From: Orobanche coerulescens | Lineage: Eukaryota; Streptophyta; Magnoliopsida; Lamiales; Orobanchaceae | Length of the DNA: 64,000 nt | NCBI GenBank assembly: GCA_033398695.1 | Contig: CM065802.1 | Span: forward strand, 152,320,096 to 152,384,095 | Direction: 5' to 3' | Part shown: positions 22,413-34,116 of the stretch, one piece after another | How positions within the stretch are numbered: position 1 is the stretch's first letter | Layout of the letters: each line of letters begins with the position of its first letter | Notes under the pieces: generated by a model | Told to the model about the DNA's origin: nothing | What the model saw: only the letters and a program-made list of their open reading frames with translations | Database searches by the model: none | Program-made: the position numbers and the translations under genes

Positions 22413-22424
22413 GCTACGATACCA
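22413..22424 (-). other. Copia-1 primer-binding site
   Basis: On the minus strand TGGTATCGTAGC lies one base inside the LTR boundary, matching the initiator tRNA-Met type primer site with two differences from TGGTATCAGAGC. Confidence 0.75.
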
Positions 22425-22425
22425 C

Positions 22426-24284
22426 TGTTGAGATTCCGGATACAATATCAAATACGCAGTGGAAAAATAATACACAATAAAGAATCCCAAACAGGATCGA
22501 TCAAGTAACGTATATACGAAAAATAAATCGACGGAGATAAAAGGATCAAAGTCCCATACCTTTGAAGCCTTTAATAATATCTTCGTAATTTGATGATGAT
22601 CACGAACCTGAGCACGAGCACGAAATTCCTTTGTCCCAAGCACCAAAAATATGATGTCTCTACTTCACACGCGTCAGAACTTGATCGGAAAAATCTACAG
22701 CAATCCGTTCTTGAAGGAACACGACTAGGAATTACTATAGGAATTTTTCTCTCTATTTTTCTTAATTTTCTTTCACCTCTAAGATGAAGAACACAAAATA
22801 AAAATATCTCTCCCTTCTCTCTATAATGGTTCGGCCGAAAATATGTCAAGAGTGGTGAGATGTTTTGTTTTTGTTATATAAGACTACATGTTACCAAATG
22901 GAGATATGAAATGATATGATAAGATAAAGCATATCATCACATTTAGGAAGCCAGTAACATGCCTTATCATAACTGTAAAACAAAAACACTCCATGACAAA
23001 TGAGGAGGGAGGGGGCGGCCACATGGAAGATGGGAGGAAACAGTCCGAGTTACTCGACTTGTGTACCAGACGTTCGTCAAATGACTCCCGTTAAATACAT
23101 TCCATTTTATCACCAATGTATTTATACAAATTAATTAATTATAACAAATACAAAAATATTTCTCTAAGAAATATAATTTATGAATTAAATTAATTACCCA
23201 GTAACTTAATTACAATCCATAAGACCGCTATTTGATTTATCGATCAAATTATAATTAGATATCCAATATCTATAATTAATAGAGAGATAATAAATTCACA
23301 TTTATCCGTCAACGATCCTGATGCGCGACTCTGTAAGTCCGTCTCAGCCCGGCATTGGGAGGAAGTAATGAGTGCGGGCAGCACTTAGCCAGCCTAGCGG
23401 GCCGCACTGTAAACCCCACCTGAGAATGAATGAAGGGATCATTCCAGAACCATTATATCGTGAATACCATATACGTATAGACCTTTCATCAGATCTCCGG
23501 TCAAGTCTTCGAGTCACGGTAAAGTCAAACACTACTGTTGACTAGACACTATACATGTGTTAATACAAATCAAGACTGACTGATTACTAATGTATCTAAT
23601 ACGACTGGATCAGAATGCTTTGGCCAAAGACTTATAATCTTTTTTGCGATTAACCGTATAGGACATTCGCCTGCTCACTAACATGAGATAGAATCCTTTC
23701 TTAGCGTACAGTAAAGACTGCTACCTGCCCATATAGTCCGCACTTCGAGGTTGACTCAGCGATTAAGTAAATGAGTCTAACTACTCTAATGACAAACTAA
23801 CTGGCACATCTCTTAGTGAACCCTCAAGTCAAAGGTCCACGTATACTATCACAACCTTTTGATTCGTCATCGAATCTCCAAGAGTGAATACCATGTGACT
23901 GAATCAAGTATGAGTCATGTTCGAGTATACTGGTCCTACCAATATACTTATAACTATGCTATCAAGACATGCACACGCCCTAGCATCAGTTATACAAGTC
24001 TTACTCAAAACTTAATGCCAGTTTATGTTTATAGACTTGCGAACAGTTTACGTAAATAAAGTTTAAACACTTCTAATGCATATTCTCTTATCTGATAACG
24101 AGAGTGGAATGTTCGCTCTTATTTACGTGGACTTCACTTCAATATTTACCAAATCAGGAATGCATTTGAAATACAACAAACAATGAATGAATCATATTGC
24201 CTTTTATTAATTATTACATAATTACAAGTACAGTGCCCCTTCTCTCTCATCCCCTGAGTGGCATTCGAGGGCATATTCCTAACA
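22426..24284 (-). repeat. Copia-1 5' LTR
   Basis: On the minus strand it begins TGTTAGGAATATGCCCTCGA and ends GGAATCTCAACA, 1859 bp. A TATA-like CTTATATAAC (minus) lies near 22875. It aligns in order with the longer Copia-2 LTR at 26400-28825. It is inserted in Copia-2 gag, which resumes at 24285. The partner LTR lies outside the window. Confidence 0.85.
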
Positions 24285-24409
24285 AAGACGTATCCCAGCA
24301 TTTCCATAGCGTGGACAATCCTCAAGTTCCGAAGCTGATCCACATAGTTCGGACCAGTCAGGGTGTTCTTGTCAAGCAGTATTGCGAGTGGGTTCATTGT
24401 CATTTTCAA
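24285..24409 (-). pseudogene. Copia-2 gag N-terminus, cut by the Copia-1 LTR
   Basis: Minus-strand MTMNPLAILLDKNTLTGPNY followed by VDQLRNLRIV matches the gag start of Copia-1 at 1495. Coding sequence ends abruptly where the Copia-1 LTR begins, so Copia-1 inserted about 40 codons into gag. The open frame continuing to 24146 is LTR sequence. Confidence 0.85.
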
Positions 24410-26386
24410 AGATGTTTGTTAACTGCAGAGAATAATTTAAGATTTGTTAGTGATTATTTTTATTATGATCTGAGTAAAGAATTTAAGGACTTTCTTTATT
24501 CATAACTCGACTCCCACTATTTTATCGGTATTTACACACTCCCATGTGAAATATGGAAGTCACAGTTGACTTCATAGTTGTGATCGAGTTCTTTACAAAG
24601 TTTAATAGAGGCTAACCCATTTGGTTTCTATTCTATCATTCTTAAAGTGGTGTCTAACACCAACCCATCTAATGGATGATTCGATCTTCTTTTACCCTAG
24701 TTCACTTGCCCTAAACCCATACGGTTTCTATGGCCCATTAAATTATCTAGGTTTAAACCGTCAACTCTTATTAGTCTGATAATTGAATCTCACCTAGCAA
24801 CCCATACGGTTTCTAGGGGTTTTATTTGTCACAGCCCAAGGCATCTAATGCACTCTAGGAATTTATCAACTTTCGAAATTTTTAAGTGTATAAATATAGA
24901 CAATCCATCTATATTATATAAAATATTCTATGTTCTTGGAATTTGAATTCGAACTCTATTTATAGACTCCTTGAGAATGATTCGGATCTAGTTAATGGTC
25001 TATTAGCAGTAGAAGGGGCAGGCTGGTTCACAAACTCCTTCAATCGACAGAGGCCTAGACCGTCACACCATATATCCCCGAAGTATGGAGTCCAGTAATT
25101 CCAGAAAGAAAGAAGTGGAATCCAAGAAATCAAAACTTATACTGCCTTCTTTGATAGCTCTTTCTCGTCGAACCCTTCTTGCCTCCCCTCGGTAGACATA
25201 ATTTTTGCAACTCAATTTCAGTTTACATTTCAATTTTCGATGAGTTTGATGGAGGGTAGCAAACCTTGTAACCTTTATAACTTAGTGTTTGTAAGTGAGA
25301 GTTTAACGCGATTATATATTACACTTTGCACATTAATTCGTTTATAAGCATGGTTTGTCGGTTTGTTTGTTTGTCATACAATATGAAAACATACACAACC
25401 TAAATCTAACAACATGCATTTCATGGACCGTTCCTATGTACCAAGTCATCATCGACTTGATAAAATTACAAGTAATCTAATTAAAAGTCTTGAATCTTCG
25501 TCTTCATGGAGGTTCATCCTCGGCTCTTCGTCATAGATAATTTATTACATTAATAAAATTTGCATCCTATACAAATTTACTAAACAAAATAAATTGGCTC
25601 AAAACGGCCATTACGACCCCATCTAATAAAGATTCAATAAACTATGTCCACGAACTACATCACCATTCAAATAATAATGCATCAATTACATTAAAATTAA
25701 TGGCTAAAATAATTAATCTAAATATTGATCCAATCAATACAAAATTAATTCACCTATTAGATTAATCTAATTAATTCACACAACCGTTGATATTAATTTA
25801 TTCCAGGCAAAAATAAATATTTCATTAAATTATTTTCCTTAAAAATAAAATCACCATAAGTATATTTTAGTCATATTAAATCCAATTTAATTTGCGGAAA
25901 ATTATTTTACCGAACGAAATCTAAAAACAAAATCGAAAAACACAAGGTCCGGCCCACCACGCCGTGAGGTCGCCCAACCACGGTCGAGCGACCCAACATG
26001 CCGCTCGGCCGCTCTTGCTCTCGGCAGAAGCTTGTTGTCGGCGATCCGTGGCCCAGTGCCGGTGCAGTCACTTTTCCGTCGGCGGTCGCTTCTTCACGGA
26101 CGATCCGGCGACCTCCCGGCGAATCCGAGATGCCGAGTTCAGCCACTTTTTCGGCTCGTCTTTTCATCCTGAATCTAAAAATAATATTTTTCTAATTTTT
26201 ATATTATAAATATAAATCAATTTTTCAAATAAAAATAAATTTATATTATAACATAAAATCATGAAAAATAAATTTTTAGATGAACAATTAAACATTAACA
26301 ATTAAAACAATTATGATTCTAAATCATAAAAACATTCAACCAAGTATTCCAAATGTAAATATCGATTATACGATCGTGTAGACCTT
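24410..26386 (-). other. Copia-2 5' leader
   Basis: Long noncoding leader of about 2 kb between PBS and gag, AT-rich except for a GC-rich island at ~25940-26160. That island sits where Copia-1 has its hairpin island but is different in sequence. No coding motif is seen on either strand. Confidence 0.7.
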
Positions 26387-26398
26387 GCTCCGATACCA
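26387..26398 (-). other. Copia-2 primer-binding site
   Basis: TGGTATCGGAGC on the minus strand, one base from the LTR end; initiator tRNA-Met type. Confidence 0.8.
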
Positions 26399-26399
26399 C

Positions 26400-28825
26400 T
26401 ATTGAGATTCGGTGATTAAAAACGAGTTTAGCAGGGAAAAAATAATCGGTCAAAATGAATAAAAACCAAACCCTTAAAACTGATCGATCAAGCATCGTAT
26501 AAACGAATATAAATTGACGAAGATAAAAATAAGAAGGCACGCCCTCGTAGACCTTTGATAATATCATCTTGAAGGAAAAACCAAGCCAAGCTTTTTCCGG
26601 TCACCAACACATATACGAATCCAATTCGTTCAAAATTGATGAATGGTCAAATTCTAGGCCTGGGACTTTTCGGTTTCTGGGAGAAAAATACAGGAACCAA
26701 AACCGAACTGCATAGTTTTTTCGCGGTTTGGTTTTTCTAGTTTTTTTGTCCGAACCGCACAGGAACCGAACCGAACCAGAACCGAACCGGACTGATTTTG
26801 TATGGTTTGGACGAAATATATTATATTATATTTTATTTCATTAAGAATATATTATATTATTTTATATTATATTAATTATGTTTAATAAGAATATATTATA
26901 TTATATTATATTCAGAGGGTCGGTTTCCCGGTTCGGTGCGGTTCGGACGGTTCCTTGCGGTTCAGATCGGTTCCTCTTTAAAACAGACAGGAACCGCGAA
27001 CCGAACCGAACCGAATACTAACAGTACGAACCGAACCGAAAAAAAAAATTTGTTGTTAGGAACCGAACCGAACCGTCGGTTCCGATGCGGTTCGGATTGG
27101 TTCTGCGATTCCCGGTTCCAAAAGTCCCAGCCCTATCAAATTCCGAATAGGCCGAGTGTCTCTATGTTCACAAGCGTCCGATACTGATCGTAAAAATTAT
27201 ATATCAATTCGTTCTCGAATAATACGGCTAGAAATTAATATAGTATTTTTCTTCTCTTCTCTTCTTCCTTTTCTTTCTCTCTAAGATAAACAAGAAAAAT
27301 TTCCTCCCTCCTTTCCTTCACTTCGGCCGTGAGCTATTGTGTGTGCGTGTGTGTGTGGTTTTCAACTCATGAAGGTATATTATGATCACTTCACATATAA
27401 TACATGATGAGACAAATAAATAAATGATGATATCTCATCCATTTATCCACAAGTGAGATATCATGCACCCCACCACACCAAACACCACATGGAGACAAGT
27501 GAGGAAGATAAGAAGTAAGAGAGGGGGTGGACCACTTGGTTGGTGAAAAATGAGCCGAGCCACTCGAATCGTGTACCGAACATTCGTGTGTCTAGTCTGT
27601 TAAGTACACTTGATTTTATCTCAAATATATTTATACTTAATTAATTAAATCAATTGATTAGTTTTATCAAATACAAAATTATAATAATATATTTCCAAGA
27701 AATAATTATTTATGAATTAAATTAATCACCCAGTAATTAATTTTAATTCACAAGACACGATTTATCAAATAAATTAAATTAGATATCCAATATCTAATAT
27801 TAATGAAGAGATAATAAATACATATTTTATCAATCAAATATCCTTGTGCGCGACTCTATATGTCCATCTTAGTCGGCAATGGGAGGAACCAAGGAGTACG
27901 GGTAACACTTAACCAGTCCAGTGTTCTACACTGTAACCCAACTAAGAACGAATTATCATATCATTTCAAAACTATTATTTCGTGAATACTGTATACGTAT
28001 AAACCCTTCAATCATATGTCTCGGTCAAGTATTAGGGTCACGGTAAAGTCAAACCCTATTGTAACTTGACTCTATGTATTTGTTAAAGCAAACCTAGATC
28101 ACCGAGATCTCGTGTATCAAATACAACTAGCTCTAAATGCTTTGGCCAGAGACTTATGATCTCATTTGCCATTAACCGCATAGAACATTTACCTGCTCAC
28201 TTATAGGAGAAAGAATCCTATCTTGGTATTCAGTAGAGACTGCTACTTGCCCACTAAGTTGCATTTCGAGGTTGACCCACCAACCAGTGATTGGATCGAA
28301 CTACTCTGATGACTAACTTAATGTCACAAGCACGTCTCCTACTGAAGCCTCAAGTCTAAAGTCCACGTATACCTATAACAACCTTTCGATTCAGTCATTG
28401 ACAATTCCTGAGTGATATTCATGTGACCGAATCGAGATGAGTCGTGTTCGAGTATACTAATCCCATTAACATACCTATAACGTGTGTTCTCACTAGCCTT
28501 TAGTGAAGACAGGCACTCTACATGTCAAAGTACACGTTATACAAGTCTTGTCTAAACTTACTGCCCGATTAAGTTTTTATCGACTTGAAAACTAATTAGC
28601 ATTCGAGCCTTAAATACTTCCAGTACTTATATCCTTATCTCCATAAGGAATGAAATGTTTGCTCTCGAATGCAAGGACTATTATTCTATATACTAAATCA
28701 TAATGCCCGTGATATACATTAATATAGAAATAATATATGCCTTATTTAATATAATATCCATAATTACAATACAATGCCCTCACTCTCTCATCCTCTGAGT
28801 GGCATTCGAGGGCATATACCTAACA
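26400..28825 (-). repeat. Copia-2 5' LTR with a hAT insertion
   Basis: On the minus strand it begins TGTTAGGTATATGCCCTCGA and ends at CAATA (expected CAACA, one change). It aligns block by block with the Copia-1 LTR, for example GCGACTCT..GGCAATGGGAGGA. Without the 481-bp hAT element and its duplicated 8 bp it is about 1.94 kb. Confidence 0.82.
26655..27135. mobile_element. hAT-type non-autonomous element 1 (481 bp)
   Basis: The ends TAGGCCTGGGACTTTT and, in reverse complement, TAGGGCTGGGACTTTT match at 15 of 16 bases. An exact 8-bp target duplication TCAAATTC flanks it (26647-26654 and 27136-27143), which is diagnostic of the hAT superfamily. The interior is rich in GGTTCGGTTCGG-like repeats in both orientations and an ATATT-rich centre, and it encodes no transposase. 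Confidence 0.93.
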
Positions 28826-28934
28826 AGAATAAGAGAACCAGTACCATATACTTTCCCACAGTTAGAACTAGTAGTATAGGGGTTTATATGGGTTGATGCT
28901 TCAAACACAGTCTGTGTAAAATAGTATGATGTAT

Positions 28935-29200
28935 ATGATGAATAATAGTGATGCCCTTATTGTTCTTCCAGGTGGATATGACACACTCAATGATATATTG
29001 AATATCATGTCCTGGGCTGAGTGGGACTTACATACCAAACTTATATGTTTGTTGAATATTAACAACTTCTTCACCGATTTGCTTGCCTTTCTCAAGGAGT
29101 AGATTACAAGTTTATCTCTCTGCATCAAGAGATATACTTATGTGCTGACACAGTTGCCAATCTACTTATAACGTTTCAAGGATGTATTTCAGTTAAGAAT
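28935..29200 (+). pseudogene. LOG-like cytokinin riboside 5'-monophosphate phosphoribohydrolase, exon relic
   Basis: The frame from 28935 reads SDALIVLPGGYDTLNDIL, then MSWAEWDLH and LLNINNFFTDLLAFL. It follows the LOG family core (ADAFIALPGGYGTLEEL and onward), including the position of the PGGxGTxxE nucleotide-binding motif. That motif is degraded here: the second Gly is Asp and the final Glu is Asp. A one-base loss near 29098 (KAVD region) creates a TAG at 29100. The next frame continues VDYKFISLHQEIYLCADTVANLL, matching the family C-terminus. Intact LOG enzymes release active cytokinin bases from their nucleotides. Upstream exons were not found, since the Copia-2 LTR ends at 28825. This is the only host-gene trace in the window. 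Confidence 0.72.
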
Positions 29201-29732
29201 TTGAAAGTCAAAGATCATTAGCCATGGACTATTGGCCCCAAAAAAAAAAAGAAGTTTAGATCCTTTAGATCTTTCATCATAGTCCCTGATGCTAGGGGTG
29301 ACGGAGTTGTGGAGTTTTCATGACGCACTCCCTCTATTTTTATGGATTTCATATGTATTTTCTTTTCGCGTTTCATATTGTCGAGTGTTTACTGCCTTTC
29401 AGCTAGTTTCGATATTTTCCACTTCGACTGTTTTATGCTTCTCTCAGAGCAATAATAGGATAATTTTTGCTTTTATGCAAATACAATATTTTCACAAATA
29501 TATATATCTGTGTCATATGTTTCTCCATGAGCATTTTATTGTCATATCAATAAGATTTCATATGATCTCACCATGTGATATAATCAATATGTTATTTATT
29601 GCTCAATTATTTTTCAGTGATAGTTTTTCATATCACTTGTCAAATGATCTCACCATGCAGTGTAATTTCCATGGGATTTTCTTTAATAATTGGTGGTAGC
29701 TTCTGGTATCACTTGCTCAATTTTCTCATTTT
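29201..29732. other. Unassigned AT-rich sequence
   Basis: No coding motif. A phrase like TGATCTCACCATG recurs at ~29560 and 29645, and CACTTG/TTGCTCAATT phrases recur. Sequence continuity resumes at 38889 beyond element E. Confidence 0.4.
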
Positions 29733-30474
29733 TGTAACACCCCCAGAACCATATGGGAATATTACACACCGTAGACCCCTTTTCGCGGGGATCTACCAGG
29801 CTATACCTTACAAAACGACCAAATGCTTGCCCAGCCAGGGTCAAACAATAAAACAATACATACCGTTATGATCACTTACACGTGAATGCATAGACCGATG
29901 AGATCACACAACTCAATCAACAGAACTGACTTAAACAACATTACCCACACAGGGGTCGAAACACAATACAGTGGAAGACTGAAATCAACTCTAACAATAC
30001 AACCAAACTCTACCAACTCTCGACTCTTGATTAGTATCGCAACTCGTCATCCTCTTCTGCCAATCCTGTGACTGCTCCCCTGAACTTGCATGTACCTGGA
30101 CACAAAACAGACATCCACCCCCCGATTACTCGAGGGTTAGTAAAACTCCACTGTTTTACTAGTGCAAGTATAATACGATACGAAATGCAACAAGTAAATA
30201 GCAACTACGAATTTAATACGGAAATCAATTATCAAAATGTTCCCGAGAAGTTTTAGAATTTCGAACTCAAGCAAAAGATATTTGAAAAGGAACACATCAT
30301 CTCGGGGATTTTTAAAGCAGCAATTCTTTTGGACCTCTAGTCCCAATTTACAAAACCTTTTCGTAATCATTAGGGCCTTAGCCCGATTCTCGTTTCAAAA
30401 CACACTAGATAAGATATCATTATGAGTCCGAGACCCATATTTAAAATGTTATCCAAACAATCACTGTTATACGA

Positions 30475-30735
30475 TCGTTGTTCGTACACATCATGTACCG
30501 AACTCCAGAGGCCTCAACGGACCCTACCCAGCCACAAACATCATTCGTACACATCATGTACCGAACTCCGGAGGCCTCATCGGACCCTACCCGACCACAA
30601 ACATCGTTCGTACACATCATGTACCGAACTCCAGAGGCCTCGTCAGACCGTACCTGGATCACACACCTTGTTCGTACACATCATGTACCGAACTCCAGAG
30701 GCCTCGTCAGACTTTACCTGGAACACACACATCGT
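30475..30735 (-). repeat. Four 62-64-bp tandem repeats in LTR E
   Basis: Units start at about 30481, 30543, 30607 and 30669 with TTCGTACACATCATGTACCG. On the minus strand each contains a block like GGGTCTGACGAGGCCTCTGG, resembling the LTR-B repeat core GGGTCCGACGGGGCCTCGAG. They are repeated at ~36630-36890. Confidence 0.85.
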
Positions 30736-31623
30736 CACGACACAACTCATAATCATCAAATGTCAAGCCATTCCGCATTACACCGAAATGTATAATCAAG
30801 TAAGTAAATCAACACGACACAAATATCATAATCATCACGACAACTCAACAATGATCAAACACGCCCAGCATATACTTAGATGATTAACACGACCAACACA
30901 ATTCCACGACGTTAGCTAAGTGAGAATATTATCGCTACCATCAATCGTTCATAATAATTAATTCTTACAAAGTATATTCACGAAAGTAAACCAAATTTAT
31001 CATAACCATAACACGACGTCCCTATTCACAAGACAAAATTCGTATAGTAAAATACTTGCCTTAATAACCGCTACCGAATACTCCGAAGAACACGGTTCGA
31101 CCGGGAAGCTCGTACCTCGAAGAAGACAACGAACGAAAGGGTTCCGACTCGAGTTCTTCACAAATATTTCATCCCTAAGTCATATCAACGATAAATCAAC
31201 TATCGTACGATGAATAATAATCACACAACACTCAATCCCTCCTCTAAGACCTTTTGTCGGACGCCTTTAAGGCGTCGACTAAGAACGCAACCAAAATGAC
31301 GAATCAATACAATCCAACCATGGAATAACAATGGGAATGATAGAATACACCTAAATAATCATCAATACATCACAATTCTAAGTTATTATGGTTAAATCGG
31401 ACGAAAACGGACAAAACCCCCAATTTACCCAAACTAGGATTTCCAGGAAATATGACCTGATTCGCTCGATCAAAGGACGTTATAGGATGGATGATCGATG
31501 ATATGAACTCCAAGACTTCATGGATTCATTGTATGACAACATGCCTCCACTCCCAACAAGTCTCCAGCCGCGGAAGAGGAAGAATGAAGTGAGAAAAATG
31601 AGTGCAAAACACGTACGCTGGCC

Positions 31624-31805
31624 TTATATAGGCAGCCTGCCGGCCACCTTACGTACGTAATCGGCCATGGCTTACGGCCGTAACCGGCCATGGCCGAACT
31701 TTCTGCCCAGTTCTGCCGGCAGAATTACATACGTTACCGTCCAGGGCTTACGTACGTAACGCTCCTTACGGCCGTAATTGCCGGCCCATTGCGGCCGTTA
31801 CTCGG
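31624..31805 (-). promoter_or_regulatory. LTR-E promoter: TTACGGCCGTAA/TTACGTACGTAA array plus TATA box
   Basis: Palindromes TTACGTACGTAA and TTACGGCCGTAA alternate with CGGCCATGGCCG-type palindromes from 31648 to 31805. On the minus strand the TATA box CCTATATAAGG follows directly at 31624-31630. The right LTR repeats this at 37797-37950 with TATA at 37772-37778. Confidence 0.65.
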
Positions 31806-32310
31806 CCAGGTCTTGCCAGTCAGGACTCGGTCGATCCGACGGCCCGGACAACCTCGAAACCCGAACCTGAATATAAACCGAAAATACGGTTACGAAGTAC
31901 TCGCGAAGACGAATCTAAACACTAAGAGGATACACGATTCCGACCACCCGAGGGTTCAAAATTCGACAACGGAAGTAATTACCCCAAACTTTGGGAAATT
32001 ACGAAAACGGCCCAAAACATCCGAAATACATGATATACGATCGAAACACTAAACCAAAGCTCGCAACATGAATAATAACATTAAATGAACTTATGAGAAA
32101 CTCGAAACAACAGTTTCGGACGAGATTCGCAAGAATCGACTCAAGTGCGGAAAAGTCGTTTAAGAACACGGAACTCAACAAAATGATACCGAAACGAACT
32201 CGGATGACAAAAAGTGTAGAATTAAATATTCTCAGAATGACGAAACGGTCATGACAGAGTCTCTAAGATGGACTTCCGCCCAAAATAGAAATTTACCGGA
32301 AATCAAAATT

Positions 32311-32360
32311 GCGGATATTACATACTACCCTCCTTAAAAGAAGTTTCGTCTCGAAACTTA
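32311..32360 (-). other. Internal LTR start, polypurine tract and hairpin embedded in LTR E
   Basis: On the minus strand AAGTTTCGAGACGAAACTT is followed by CTTTTAAGGAGGGTAGTA and then TGTAATATCCGC. This is exactly the hairpin-PPT-LTR-start order found at the real 3' LTR junctions of elements A-C. It lies 415 bp inside the LTR and recurs in the right LTR at ~38457-38506. Confidence 0.8.
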
Positions 32361-32737
32361 AAACGAGTAGGGAGAAGCAATATCCTGACAGGAAAAATCA
32401 ACAAGATATACAAGAAACGCGTAACTTTTGCCCATCGGCGAAACATTACAAGCAATGCAAAGGAATATACTGCGTGAAAACACGCCCCACGACGACCAAC
32501 ACAACGCCACCGACTATGATTCAAAACAATAACGAGAAATTAACGACACATCACATGCACACATTTAATTGAAGAAACGCCCGCGACAACAAGTCGCACC
32601 CGACTAAAACGGCTATGCGATAGAAACAAATAGAATATCACGATAGAAATCACTTCGATTCTCATTAACAAGCAAATGTCTGACGTCAAAACACAAACAA
32701 TTCAAGATAACGGAAAATGAGGATACCGGATATTACA

Positions 32738-32775
32738 TTCTATCCTACTAAAAATAAGTTTCGTCCCGAAATTTA
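32738..32775 (-). other. Element E polypurine tract and pre-LTR hairpin (functional position)
   Basis: Minus-strand AAATTTCGGGACGAAACTT (one mismatch in the stem) is followed by TTTTAGTAGGATAGAA and the outer LTR start TGTAATATCCGG at 32737. Confidence 0.7.
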
Positions 32776-32994
32776 AACTAAGGACAACACAGTGATACGA
32801 AACAAAACATAACGACACATAATAAAATACCATTATCATGACCCCACGGTCCACTGTCACGCCTCCGTAGGTTCAACAACTATACGGGAACTCATTCAAA
32901 ACAAAATATCATTTAACAAGTTCCAAACGTAAAAACATCACAAAATACATCTCTACACGAGAAACAATCTGCGCAACGAGTACCAAAAACACCA

Positions 32995-34116
32995 TCACTG
33001 GACATCACTGGGCCCTCCAGAAGTAGGAGTGGAACTCTGGTTCCTTATCATCTTGGCAACAATCTCGCAGTACTGAACTCGATGCCCTTCGTGTCCACAA
33101 TTATAACAAGTCACTGGCGGTTTCTTACAATGCGCGCGTTCATAGCCCAGAACGTTACAATTGAAACACCTAGGAGCAATACCAGAACTCAAAGACACCG
33201 TCTTGGGTCTTTTAGGTTCCACAGTTGACCGAAGAGGCCCCATATTCAACTGATATAAGGGTTGAGGTGTGGGAATCCCAATTCCCTCACTTCCCAATGC
33301 GTCATCGGAGATCTTCTGCTTTTTTGCTACCAATATAGACTCGGTAGACATTATAGCCATCTCAAATGCCAAGGCTCGATCCTGATAGTCCTTCAAGGTT
33401 GTACACATGAAAGGACCCATACACTGCCGAACCTGAGGTTTCATACGCATATCGAAATAACGAACTTTATCTGCCTCACTTTTCACCTGATCCCGAACAT
33501 AACACAGCTGTCGATTGTAATCGACTATTGCTTGAGATACCGAAATGTCTCGGGGCGTAGCCGAGAAAAACTCGACAATCCTGCGCTCTTTAACAGGCGT
33601 CGGACAATACTCGGCCTCCATGACAGTTTTGAATTCAGCCCAAGTAGCGGTACGATCACTAGGCGCTACGGCCTCCCACCAGTGTGCAGCTTCCCTATCG
33701 AGCAGGTATTGGGCGATGTGTACTCTTCTTTAATCGGGACAACCTACAACATCAAATGTTCTGTCCAACTGGAAGAGCCAGTTCTCCCAACCTAAAGAGT
33801 CCGAAGAACCTACGAAATGGGGCGGTTGCATTCTAATCACATCTCGTAACCACTTACTAGCTCCGTTATCCTCATCCGGAATCCCGTCTCGTTGTACGAT
33901 CTGATTCATATGTGCTAACTGGTCAGCCACTTGACGAAGGATGGTGGCGGCGCCAATGTCAACATTACCTCTGGATGATTGTCCCATATCACGTGATTGG
34001 TCATCATGACCATCTGTACTGAGCTGATTAGCACTTGACAACGAGCGAGTCATCCTCTCACGCTCCTGATCATGACCACGACTATGACCACATGCTTGGC
34101 CTCGACCTCTCGGCAT
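32995..34116 (-). pseudogene. Element E gag, one internal stop
   Basis: Starts MPRGRGQACGHSRGHDQ at 34116, then a capsid region with MQPPHFVGSSDSLGWENW near 33830-33790. A TAA near 33732, within the PDxRRVHIAQYL motif, is the only interruption. The frame then resumes with AHWWEAV and MEAEYCPTPV. Two zinc knuckles close the protein: CFNCNVLGYERAHC, where the usual GH is GY and the motif is slightly altered, and CYNCGHEGHRVQYC. The natural stop after GGPSDVQ is followed at once by 3' sequence with no protease. About 373 codons. Gag packages the RNA; pol would be needed from another element. Confidence 0.85.

Larger units (their letters stand above)
29733..32737 (-). repeat. Element E 3' LTR (left copy)
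   Basis: 3005 bp. From its 5' end on the minus strand it holds an extra ~415-bp module containing an internal hairpin and polypurine tract (32323-32360), then an inner LTR start, palindrome array (31648-31805), TATA (31624-31630), donor-like AAG/GCAAGTA at 31059, four 62-64-bp tandem repeats (30475-30735) and an acceptor-like CAG at 30096. The 153-codon frame at 30422 is a by-product of the tandem repeats. Confidence 0.88.

Noticed and set aside
26936..27187. TEPNRTEPNR-like repetitive open frame
   Set aside because: Product of GGTTCGG repeats inside the hAT element.
30475..30735. Regularly spaced repeats considered as a CRISPR array
   Set aside because: Units are contiguous tandem repeats with no unique spacers, inside a plant LTR.
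30422..30883. Repeat-containing open frame (also at 36577-37038)
   Set aside because: The repeated SYTSCTELQRP units come from the LTR-E tandem repeats; frames on both strands are open for the same reason.
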